From Ampelocalamus luodianensis (lineage: Eukaryota > Streptophyta > Magnoliopsida > Poales > Poaceae), in NCBI GenBank assembly GCA_036346255.1, contig CM070639.1:3668001-3732000 (forward strand): a stretch of DNA of 64,000 bases, read 5' to 3'. This document shows positions 46,904-58,900 of the stretch, piece by piece; position 1 is the first letter of the stretch, and each line of letters opens with the position of its first letter. Position numbers and translations under genes: made by a program. The notes under the pieces were generated by a model. That model had not been told where the DNA came from, ran no database searches, and was given only the letters and a program-made list of their open reading frames with translations.

Positions 46904-49900
46904 ATGGCCATGATGTCGCCAAACAACCCCATGCGCAAGTACTCGTGGTGGTGGGATAGTCATATAAGCCCGAAGAACTCAAAATGGCTCCAAGAAAATC
47001 TCACAGGTGAACTTTATTCCGTCATTATGGTTATTTGTTAATGTTGGAGATATTAGACTATAGGTAAGAGTCAAGTCGTGTGCGAGTCAGACTCAAAGAG
47101 TGCACGAGTTGTGTTAGAGTCAATCTGTAATATTTGGTACTGTAAATAAAAGGTGTAGGGATCCCAAGAGGGATACACAATATTCCCGAAATTCTACGTG
47201 GTATCAGAGACAACCCATCCCAAACCCTAACCCGAGCAAAATCTAAAATCCTTACCTCAGAATAGCTGTCGCCACCATTCCTTGGTCGATCCGCCGCCGT
47301 CGCTGTCCTGCTGTGCGTGGTCATGGGAGCGAACCGGCGGCCGGCCGGGTTGCGTGTGGGCCCTACACGGTGTGGGAGGAAAGCGGTGAGTGAAGCCCGT
47401 CCAGGAGGCGGCAGCTGGCAGCGGTGGAAGACGAGGAGCAAGGAGGAGATCGAGGAGGAGGACGAGGATTCAGATCCGGACGTGTACGGGGTGGGAGGCG
47501 AGGAAGGTGGGATCTGGTTGGTGGTGGCAGGATCCGATCTCGGAAGGCGAGATCCAGCGCTCGGGCTGGCTCGGTTGGAAGGAGGTGGAGGAGGAGTCTT
47601 GGAGCGGTGGAGCTCAGGAGAAGTAGATCCGGCGGGGGAGAAGCAAATCCGGTGCAATCGGGGAAGAGGATCTCGCTGATCATTTCAGGGGAGGAGGGTC
47701 TCGCTGCTCTTTGCTATGCTCTCAGGGGAGAAGGAAGTTCAGGGGAGAGGAAGGAGGAACCAGGCGCTAGGGATCGCTCGACACGTGGAGTGAGGAGGAA
47801 GAGAGGAGTTGCTGGCGTTGGCTGGCGTTCGGGCAGGTGCTCGGGCCAGCGGCGGAGAAGGGGATCTGACGCTCTCGCCGGCGGTAGAGAAGGCGGAGGG
47901 AGGAGATCTGGCGGAGGCCGAGGAGGAGATGTGGTGGAGGCCAGGGAGGAGATCCGGCGGTGGAGGTGGAGGCGACTGCTGGGGAGGAGATCCGATGGTG
48001 GAGGTGGAGGCGGCTTGAGGGGGCATCGAGGAGGAGAAGAAGCCCGGGGGGAGATGAGGTGCTAACCGGGGTTGGCGCTGTGGAGAAGGCAGAGGGAGGA
48101 TATCTGGCGGAGGCCGAGGAGGAGATGTGGTGGAGGCTGGGGAGGGGATCCGGCGGTGGAGGTGGCTGCCAGGGAGGAGGTGGAGGCGTCTTGAGGGGGC
48201 ATCGGGGAGGAGAAGAAGCTTGGGGAGATAAGGTCTTGACGGAGTGGCGTTGTGGGGTCGGTCTTGATTGAAATGGTGGCGAAGGGATCCGACCGGGGAG
48301 GGGATGAAGGGGAGAGAAGAGGAAGGAAGAAAGAAGGGAGGGAAGAAGGAAGGCTCGGGGTCGGGGCTCGGGAGGAGGAGAAGAGGTGTCGGTGGGGAGA
48401 TCCTAGATCCGGATCCGGTGTGGAGGTACGGAGGATCTGATTTGGTGTGGGTGCTTCGAGGGTGGAGGATGATAGGGAAATCCTAGATCCGGATCCGGTG
48501 TGGCGGATCTAGTGTGGTGATCCTATGTGATGTTGGTGTGGATCTCGGATACGTTGTGGAGGGTCTAGTGTGGAGGATTTGATCTGGTGTGGGTGCTTTG
48601 AGGGTGGAGGATCTTCTAATCCGGTGTGGAGCTGATCCCTTGTGGAAGTTTGACGATCTGATCCGGTGTGGCAGGATTTGGTGTGATTGAGGGGATCTGG
48701 TGTGGCTGCGTGTGTTGTGTTGGGAAAAGGAGAAAGAGGATGGTGTGTTTGTTGAGAGTTCTAGATGTTGTGTTTCTTAGTGGCAACAGTATCGGAGGTT
48801 ATGACAGAAGGCATGGAAGACATGGGGATGGTGTGTTTGCTGAGAGTTCTAGATGTTGTGTTTCTTATTGGTAACAGTATCGAGGTTATGACGGAAGGCA
48901 TGGAAGACATGGGGAGAAGACTATTTAGGTGGTGCTTTGGTGGTTGTGCTAATGGTGGAATTGGTGTTGTGCGGTGGTGTTGGTATGTGTGTCCGGGGAT
49001 AGTGTTGCTACTTGCTAGAGATATCCGGAAGAGGATTGGTATTGGAGTCAAACGTAATGGGCTATGACAGAGGTAGAGGTGGTGGAGACCGAGACTGGGG
49101 GCGTGTGGGTAGAGACGGTGGAGGCCGAGGGTGGCTGGGGGCATGTGGGGTAGAGGAAGATAAGGTTGAGGTCGGGGCAGCTGGTAGATGGTGGAGATAG
49201 ATTTGGTGATGTCCTGGTAGTATTAGTGGTGAGTAACTTGGTAGTATTAGTGGTGAGTAACATTTGGTCTTTTTTGATGGTATTAGTTATAGAGTTGATA
49301 ATAGGTTTGGTAAATTCTAGTAATAGTATTGTAATACGTAACAAAATGGACGTGATTGTTATCTCATGCCCATCCGAGGGGGGAAGAGTGTTGGAGATAT
49401 TAGACTATAGGTAAGATTTAAGTCGTGTGCGAGTCGGATTCAAATCGTGTACGAGTTGTGTTAGAGTCAATTTGTAATATTTTGCACTATAAATAAAGGG
49501 TGTGGGGATCCTAAAGGGACACACAATATTCCTAAAATTCTGCTGTTAACGTTTCCATATATATTCTTTGGCAGAAAATAGCAACATGCAACCATACTTA
49601 ATATTAACTTTAGTCTTCTATTACCAGTCTGATTGGGAGTAATTGTGTTGTGAAATCACGAAAGTATCCTCAGTCTATTGCATTGGTTGGCATCTATGTG
49701 TTGAATCCTAGATGTTTCTTGCCTTAACCATTGTACAATTACCTAGGCAGTGTGTAAGGTATTTTCAGATGTAAATGTGAGGGTGAGGCTTTAATGATAA
49801 AGTATAGATGTAGTTGTAAGCCTTGCCCGTCATAATGTTATATGAAAACGACCCATCCCCTCATGTCTCTTGTGGAAAGTCAGCAGATTTATTTAGGAAA

Positions 49901-52900
49901 AGCACATGAACAAGTTCAATACTAGCATATAAGATAGCAACTTACCCAAATGGACAGTCCTTTTGTTGATACTTACATATTGCCGTGTTGGATTAGGTTT
50001 TTTAAGCAGTAAGTACATGGTACATGCTTGTGGAATTATATTTACCTTGGAAAAAAGTTACATTAAAGTAATAATCAACCTGAATTAGTATAGCAGTTAT
50101 GGTTTAAATGAATTTAGGTAGGGAGCATTACAAATTTTACTGTTAGAGATATATATGTATAGTTTGTATTTCCCCATTGTTATAAGGGGTTCTTTGCATA
50201 TTCACCGCATGTACCTGTGTATATATACTGGCCCATTGGCCTCATATTGAATACAAGCGATATTCTCAACATGGTATCAGAGCATACCTAGGTTTTCGTT
50301 TTTCCCGTCGCTTCGTCTCTTGTCGTCATCCTCCACGGCTCCCGATCGGTTCATCGCTGCCGCGCGCCGCCTCCGGTCTCCAGACGCATCATCACCCGCG
50401 TCGCCTTGTTCCGCCATCGATCCGGACGACCCGGACTCAGCGCTTCACCTCCACCACCGCCGCCTCGGTGGCCTCCTCCGCTCGGCGCCTCAGCTGCACG
50501 AGCCGCGCGTGCACACCGCTGCCGGATCGGGCTCCGCCGGATCCTCCCGCCGTGCGCTTCGGACGCGCGTGCCGCGCCGTAGTCGCCGCTTCGGATCGCG
50601 CAGCTAGCTGCGTCGCCCCTCGCGCGCGCCGCCACGCGTCGCCTCCGCTTCGCCGACGCCGCCACCGCCGCCTCCACTTGCGTCGTTGTCGCGCCGCGCC
50701 ACCGTCTGCATCGCCGCTTGTGGGAGGCTCGCGAGAGTAGGCCGCCACCGCGCCTCCACTCGCGTTGCCCTTCAGAACCCTAGCGCTTTTTCTTGGTGCA
50801 GGCGCGCGGTTTAAGCCGACCAAAAGAAAAAAAGAAGAAGAAGAGAGGAAATTTCCATTACGTCGTTTCTAACCGCGCCGCCCGGCGCCGCTGTTAGACC
50901 GTTAACTTTGGTCGCGCGAATCCATCGCGCTACCAATGGGCACTATTTCTCCTCGCGCTCGGTGATTTTCGATGGTGTTAATTACACCGATTTTGTGTCT
51001 CACATGCGCATCCACATGCGTGGTCTTCGTCTCTGTCTCTGGGCGTCCTCTCGGCGATGTCACTGCTCGCCTTGCCCTACACCACCGAGCGGAGCCTCGC
51101 TGTTGCGCCGCCGACGATCGACAAGGTTGTTCTTGAGACCCTTCGCCTTGCGATGATGAGGCTATCTCGCCTACCGGGAGGCTCGGACTTCAAGGATCTT
51201 TGACCGCCTACACTCGGTGGTACGACGGACGGCGCTCGGCGCTGCTTTGTCCTCATCGCCGATATCGGCCTCGGTTCTCTTACGAGGTTGTGGGACTTCC
51301 TCGCTTACGGATGTGGACTCACCTTCGTCGGCTTCACGAGCCTCGGTGATGCTCTCTACTTGTCCGTGGTCCGCCAGGAGCACTCTCTTCAGCAGGGTGA
51401 TGCTACTGTTGACGCCTTTTACGCTCAGAGCTCTGTTGTCTGGCGTCATTGGACTCTCCGTCATTGCTTTTGCCGCTCTGTCGATCTTTGCCTAGGCATG
51501 CGTCTTGACACGGAGTTTCAGCGGGTCTCACGAGTTCCTTACTCGCCGCCCCGAAGTTCGGCGGCGGCGTGCCCGGCTCCTGCACGCCACCCTCGTGTCA
51601 CTCTCACAGAGGCCCCATCGAGATACGGCGCGAAGAGACTACTTTGAGTGGTCTTGGCTGCCGCCCTCCCCTCCGTGCTCGCCGCTCGCCCGCTGCTACA
51701 CCGCGGCTCCACGCGTCGCGCCGCCTCCTCGGCATCGCCACAGTGGAGGTGGCCGCCTCCATCCGGCGGTGGTCGCCCTACGCTCCTCCGCAGCAAGGTC
51801 GGCCACATTGAGTCGATGCTATAAGAAAGCGGCATCTTTTCGTCGTTCTTCTACTAGCACCGCGCGGTGCTTCTACATCGGCGCTGCATCGACTTCTTGG
51901 CAGATTTCTCTCAGCGAGCGAGAGATAGCCGGACTTCGGCGCCGCTTGCGCGCCAGTTCTCCTCGGCGGGTTCTGCGAGCTCTGCACTCACGACTCTTCG
52001 CACCGAGAAACCACCTTCTACACGATCGGTACCTTCCGTGGATTCTTGATTACGGAGCATCTTTTCACATGACTCGATCCTTCCACTCTGTCTTTCATTA
52101 CACCCTTGATTCTCTGTCGGTGTTCTTCACTGCGATGGTACATCTCTTTCGTCTCGGTCGAGGCCCTCATAGCAACTCATCTTTTCATGTTCCTTCATTG
52201 CTTATGTTCCTCGCCTTACCATGTAGCTTCTTTCTGGGCGACATCGATCTTGGTTGTCGGGTCATTCTCGACTCGACTCTTGTTGTGTTCGGGACCGCGC
52301 ACGGAGCTCGTTGGTTCGGCCTCGGCGCCTTGACTCACGGCGTCTCTGGGAGCTTGGCGCTTCACATTCCTTCCGCGCCTGCATTGCGCGGTCTCTCGGC
52401 ACGCCGCCGCCTACCGGCTCTTTCCAGCGGTGGCATCACCGTCTTGGTCATCTGTGTGGATCTCGCCTGCGCCGTCTTTGGTTCGTCGTGGTCTCTCGGG
52501 TGCGTCTCGGAGATGTGTCTTTTGATTGTCGAGTCGTAGTTAGGTAAATGATTCACTTCCTTATCCTCATAGTGAGTCGGTGTCTCGGCGTCCTTTTGAT
52601 CTTGTTCATTCAGATGTTTGGGGTCCGGCTCCCTTCGTTTCGAAAGGGGGTCATCGATATTATATCATTTTTATAGATGATTTTTCTCGCCACACTTGGA
52701 TATATTTTATGTCTTCTCGTAGTGAGGTCTTATCTATCTATAAACAATTTGCCACTATGGTCCATACACAGTTCTCCACCCCTATTCGTGTCTTTCGTGC
52801 TGACTCCGCTGGCGAGTACCTCTCTCGTTACCTGCTCGGCTTCCCATCGAGCGGTACTCTTGCTCAGTTCTCCTGTCCTAGTGCTCATGCTCACAATGGT

Positions 52901-55900
52901 GTCGCTGAGCGCAAGCATCGTCATCTCCTTGAGATGGCTCGTGCACTGATGATTACCGCCTCTATTCCACCTCACTTTTGGGCCGAGACTGTTTCCACTG
53001 CCACCCATCTCGTTAACATCCAGCCCTCTTCTGCTCTTCAGGGTGCGATTCCTGTTGAGCGTCTTTGTAGTCTTCTTCCTGATTACTCTGCCCTTCGTCT
53101 GTTTGGCTGCATTTGCTATGTTCTCTTCGCCCCTCGAGAACGTACCAAATTGACTACTCAGTCTGTTGAGTGTGTCTTTCTGGGATACAGTGCCGAGCAC
53201 AAAGGATATCGGTGCTGGGATCCTGTTGGTCGACGGATGCGGATTTCTCGGGATGTGATTTTCGACGAGTCTCGTTCCTTCTACCCACGTCCTACCTCTC
53301 CTTCGGTTTCGGCTTCCTCTGTGGAGTCTCTGTCTTTTTTGACCTTTCCAGATACACCTATATCTGTCTTGCCCTCATCCACCCGTCCCACTGAGTCTCC
53401 ACATATTCCTCCTGTGGCCTCTCCGCCGTTGTCGCCGCCTGCTTCGTCTCCTGCGGCTCCTCAGGCTCCTCCCACTACACTCGTCTACATTTACCACATA
53501 GCAATTTTATGACATGACATTCATTTTGTTCTATCATTGATATGTCTGTTAAGTGTTGACTACCAACACTGATGCTTCTCTCACATGTAACATAGTTATA
53601 TCAGGTTGCAGTATCAATGTCATGTAGGCACTGCATACGATGTCTGAGGCACTAACAATTTGGTTTCACACCAGTAGTCCAGTACCATTAAGTTTGTAGA
53701 CCTTATGTAAAAGTACAGATTAAAACTCACGCAAAAGCAAACATTATAAACTGTTGTGTTATTGTAGTCTGTAGATATACATTGAAAAGAATATAAATTT
53801 CATTTTTTTCATATATATAGTTGTTAAGGTTTCGAACATTTTCGGAAACTATTATATTACATTATACTTTAAGTTTCATGCCAGTGTTGCATGCCATGTT
53901 TTCATGTTGATGCAATCTAGATCTGGAGATGTCTGTGCCCATTATGATCAATTTATGTGCTTTTTGGGGGCAGTCGTGTACTCTCTGTCGTGAAACCCTG
54001 AAAAATACCAAAATTCCTAATATGTGAAATATATTGTGATGGATATTTTTCATTTTTTTAGGGAAGTTTTCATTGCTTATTAGTCATGGTGGTTTTGGCA
54101 TGAATATGATTAAGTAATGAATGTCTGTTAAACAGAAATTACTGTAGGAATGCCATTAATTAGGATCTTATTCTTGAAAATTCTTGGGCACCACACATTA
54201 GCTGCTTGTCAGATGATGGTGAACATGAGAAATATTTGGGAGAGATCAAACTTTTGTAACTTGAAGTGGGCCAATTTCTTTTAAATCATCATCTGCTTGA
54301 TGTAGTTTCCAAGTTTTTTTTTTGAGAATATAGTGTCAAGTTAGACAAAGAGGTAATCTTGGATTTAAACGTAGCCAAGGTAAATGCACTTCTAACTTGA
54401 TACTCTATATGTTAGCAATGCAAAGAAATAGCAAATTACATGTCAGTAGCTGCAAATGTTTGGTGTTATTATGTAAGTTATTTGGTGCTCTATATCTCCT
54501 CTTGTAATGTTTACTAAGGTCTGAACTGAATTAGTATTGGTTAATGCTTGATTACACAGATATGGACAGCAAAATCAAACTGATGATCAAGATCATCGAT
54601 GAGGACGCTGACTCATTTGCAAGAAGAGCAGAAATGTACTACAGAAGGCGTCCAGAGCTGATGTCTTTGCTTGAGGAGTTATACCGTGCTTACCGAGCTT
54701 TAGCTGAAAGATATGATCACGCTGCTGGGGAACTCCGACAGGCCCATCGGAAAATGGCAGAAGCATTTCCTGATGAGTTTCAGTTAGACTTGGATGATGA
54801 CCTGCCAGCTGAAATTGCATCTACAGAAACTGACACTGACGATCGTGATATGACACCATTTTTCCTCTCATTCATCAACGTTGGTGATTCGAAAAAACGT
54901 GTGAAAGGTATGTTGTACAAATTCAGTTGCTCAATAAATACATGATCCTAAATCCTAATAGAAGTCAGAATAAACTAATGTACTAATATTGCAGATGACC
55001 AGGACCATGAGAAGCTGCAGAAAGAAATATCAAGCTTGTCACAGGAAAATCAAGACCTCAAGAAGAAGATTTCGTCAGTGTTAGAAAAGAGTGACAGGGC
55101 TGAATCTGAAGTTCTTTGCCTCAAGGAGGCCCTTGCACAACAAGAAGCGGAGAAGGAAGCTGCGTTTTCACAATGCCAACAATCCAGTGATCGATTACAG
55201 AACCTCAAGTCTGAAATATTGCATACCCAGGAGGAGTTCAGGAGGCTGAAAGAGGAGATGCAAAATGGACTGCAGAATTTGAGCACCACAGAGGAACAGT
55301 GCCTTCTGCTTGAGAGAGCTAACCAGAATTTGCATTTGGAGCTAGATAAGCTGAAGCATGCCTCAAAAGAGAAGCATGAAGAGTTAAATGAGAAGTGCGT
55401 TGAGTTGGAAAAGCTTAGCATATCTATACAAGAAGAGCAACTCAAGAGCATGCAAGCGGAAATGGCACGACTATCATTGGAAAAGCAATTGGCACAAGCA
55501 CAGGAAAAGCTAAGACGTTTGGCTCTTGAAAAGCATGGTGAGGCAAGTAAGTTTAAGGACATTGAAACCAGCAAAGTTGGACTTCAGAAGGAATTGGAGA
55601 AGATTCGAGAAGAGAACCGGAAATTGGATGGTCAAAACCACTCCTCCACCTCAGCGATAATTCGTCTGCAGGATGAGATAATTTCCTTGAAGAATGCACA
55701 GCGGCGACTTGAGGAAGAGGTGTCTCGGCATGTGGAGGAAAAGAAGCTGCTTCAACATGAGCTTTCACACCTCAAAGATGACAGGGGTGATTCTGAGAGG
55801 AAACATTTTTCGATCAAGGAGCAAATACAAGTGGTGAATTTCAATGTGGAATCACTCCAAGCACTTGCACAAGAGGTGAAGAATGGGAATGTTGAGCTAA

Positions 55901-58900
55901 AAGAGATCATCAAGCACCACGAGGGTGTGAAAGCCCTGTATGTTGAGAATCTGATGCAGCTGGAGAGGACGTTGGAGAAAAATGCTCATTTGGAGAGATC
56001 TTTGTCAGCTGCAACCACTGAGGTTGAAGGATTGCGGGAGAAGAAGGCTGCATTGGAAGAATCATGCAAGCACCTTAATTCCAAGATTAGTGGCCACCAG
56101 TCTGAGCGAGCCATGTTCATTGCACGGATTGAGGGCATTTCTCATACAATGGAGAAGCTATCAGAGAAGAATGTGCTCTTGGAAAATCTGTTATCCGACA
56201 ATAATACTGAGCTTGAGATCGTCAGAAGGAAGCTGAAAGACTTGGAAGAGTCCGCACAGGCACTCCGCAATCAGAATTCTGTACTTCGATCTGAAAAGAG
56301 AACTCTTGTGCATGAGGTATGGTGCCTGAAATCTTTATTTCTTTCTGTTATTTTTCATCAAAGGTTAAAAAATGTAACTAGATCCCTATATGCTTTAATG
56401 TTGTCTCAGGTGGATAGCATCAATGGTGCTCTACTCAATATGGAAACCCAGTTTGCAGAGTTAGAAGGACGACACTTGGATCTTCAGCAGGACAAAAACA
56501 AGGCGCTCAATGAAGTGATCAAGCTACAAGAGCTGTTAAGGCTTGAGAGAGAGGAGCACAAAGAACTCACTCACTCAGGCAAGACTCAGTTCAGTGCTAT
56601 GCAGAAGCAGATAGGCCTACTGCTAGAAGAAGGACGCCGTAGGGAGAACCAACTTCAAGAGGAGGAGCACAAGATTGTTGAATCTCAGATTGAGATTTTG
56701 GTCTTGCAGAGGTGCTTAGGTGACATGGCAGAAGCAAATTCTGATGTCTCAGGACAACTGCAGAAGCAACAAGGGGTATGCAAAGTTCAGGAGGAGAAAT
56801 TGGCCTTCCTGTCACAAAACAACCAGAAGCTAACTGAAGGGATTGGTTCTGTGATGGAAGTACTACATTTGGATGAGAAATATGGATCATTGGATCTAAT
56901 GAAGCTTGACATAGTGGTGCAGCTCATCTTGCATGACATCAAGTGCCTGCTGAATACTATTTCTGATGCTCAGGACGTGAAGCAGAACCAGATCCTTGAG
57001 AAGTCGCTTGTTGTTACGCTTCTGGAGCATTTTGGACGAGAGGTGGCCGATCTGAGGTCGGAAAGGAGTGTTCTGAGGCAAGAATGGCAAGCAAAGAGTG
57101 AGGAGCTGCTGCAGCTGCAGAGTGAAAGGCACGATCTCTTAAAGATCAGCTGCAAGTTACGGAAGGAGATGGAGGCTCGTAACCGCAAAGTGGACGAGTT
57201 GAAATCTGAGGCAAAGTTCTTGGTTCGACAACTCTCAGAGCTGCAAGAGTCACGACAGTCGTTGCAGGCTGAGATTATCAAGCTGATAGAAGAGAACTCC
57301 TCACTATCAGGCAAACTATATGACTCCAGGGAGAAAGAGAAGTCGTTTGAAGATGATTTCAGCACTCTCCTTGGTGAAGCAGTCAGGACAGATATCCTTG
57401 GTGTCATTTTCAGAAGCCTTCATGATGAGAGGACATCACAATTGCAGTCTTTGCATGAAGATTTTGGGTCTCTCCATGCTGCAGGCAATGAGCTTTATCA
57501 GGAAATCAGGCTGATGAACAAGAAGCTTGGAGACCTACAACTCGAGAACAACTATCTTGAGAATGAGCTCAGCAGAACTATGAGTATCTGTGATGGCTCT
57601 AGTGGAGAAATTGCCACTGGAAGAAGGCGTACTACGCGAAGAGATACGAAGCTATTGAAATCTGGCAGGAAGAGCCAACAAGATAGCGGGGTGAACATGG
57701 AACAGCGCAAAGAAGTTGACAATGCTGGTCTTGAGAAATCTAACGAAATGTTAAGGGAGGAGCTCCACAAGCTGCAGAGTGAAGTGCAAGTGCTTAGGAG
57801 CAAAGAACAGCCAGTGATTGATGTCAAGTCTTGCGATGCAGAGATCACGAAATTGCTGGCCAACATGCAAATGGCCACCGCCAATGCAGCTCTCTTCAAG
57901 GAGAAGGTCCTTGAGCTCATCATAACATGTGAGAGTTTTGAAATAAGTGAAATGGTACAGAAGGAGGTTTTGAAGGCGGAGATCACTCGGAGGAACTCTT
58001 ATGTGGATGAGCTCAAGGACAAGCTAAATGCTGTGGAGATTGAGAACAGAAGGCTAAAGGTTGACCTGAATGGTGATTTCACACTGTTAGGAGCGTTGCA
58101 AACTGAAGTCAATGCCCTAGAGAAACAAACCTTGTCGCTGGCCAAGGATTGCTTACCATCGAACAAGCTCTGGAAGGAGGTATGCATTATTTGTTATATG
58201 TTCTGTTTACATATTCCCATCTCTGTTCATGTTGTAGTATGTGACAGTTTATTCTTTTTGTGAAACACAATTGTGTTTTTCCTATCCTTCAGTTGAAGAA
58301 AGAAAGCCAATGTTTTGATGGAAGACCCCTCTTGAAGAATCTAGAATATATACTAGAGAAATCTAATATTTGTATCTAGTATGCATTTGCATCATTCACC
58401 ATACTGTGAAATCATTTTTTACTCATGGCTCATGGGGCTCATTTTGCTTGCTGCTTTTGCTAGGAAATTCCATTGTCACCTCAGCTCTCAAAGATTGCTG
58501 TAAAACCAAGTGATGACCAAAACGCAACAAAGATGGTGAAAGACATGGAGCTGCAGAAATTGCATGGGACCATCAAAGCACTCCAGAAGGTGGTTACAGA
58601 TACCGGAGTTGTTCTCGAGAAAGAAAGGTTTGATTTCAACAGCAATCTCCTAGACGCAAGGAAGCAGATTGAAATGCTTAAGCTTAACGATGTCTTGGAT
58701 AGTGACGCTAGCGAAGTGAATTATGAGCGAATGCTGAAGGACATACAGCTCGACCTCGTCCAAACTCCCAGCCGTAGAGTCGGTTCACACCGTCACAAGA
58801 AGAAAACAGCTGCAGCACAACCTGACGATAAGATGCTTGCATTGTGGAGCGTGGTCAGAGCAAACAGTGACAGCCGTAGGCACGATGATCTGCGACCGCC

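Larger units (their letters stand above)
50141..53489 (+). mobile_element. Copia retrotransposon, 3' half deleted
   Basis: 5' LTR at 50141-50271 (TGTTAGAGATAT to TCTCAACA), then primer site TGGTATCAGAGC at 50272-50283. Gag remnants at 50910-51040 (FDGVNYTDFVSHMRIHMRG); protease motif WILDYGASFHMT at 52039-52074, the usual DSG now DYG; integrase zinc-binding region near 52425-52480 (HHRLGHL); integrase catalytic domain from 52580. Reverse transcriptase, RNase H and the 3' LTR are missing: the element stops at CTACA (53489). TTTAC at 50136-50140 and again at 53490-53494 looks like the preserved target duplication, so an internal deletion ran from after the integrase to the last bases of the 3' LTR. 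Confidence 0.85.
47007..54559 (+). other. Intron 1 of the NET1-like gene (7.55 kb)
   Basis: It starts G|GTGAAC and ends TTACACAG. It holds a 2.5-kb short-LTR element (47042-49544) and a 3.3-kb copia element (50141-53489), both in gene orientation. Remaining native intron is about 1.7 kb: 49545-50140 and 53495-54559 show nothing else recognisable. Confidence 0.88.

Noticed and set aside
47363..48271. Open frames up to 213 codons within NET1 intron 1
   Set aside because: G-rich, internally repeated interior of the short-LTR element; no gag or pol motif and overlapping frames.
58290..58380. Possible extra NET1 exon starting TTGAAGAAAGAAAGCC after TTCAG
   Set aside because: It meets a stop quickly, and direct splicing 58179 to 58464 keeps frame and coiled-coil continuity.
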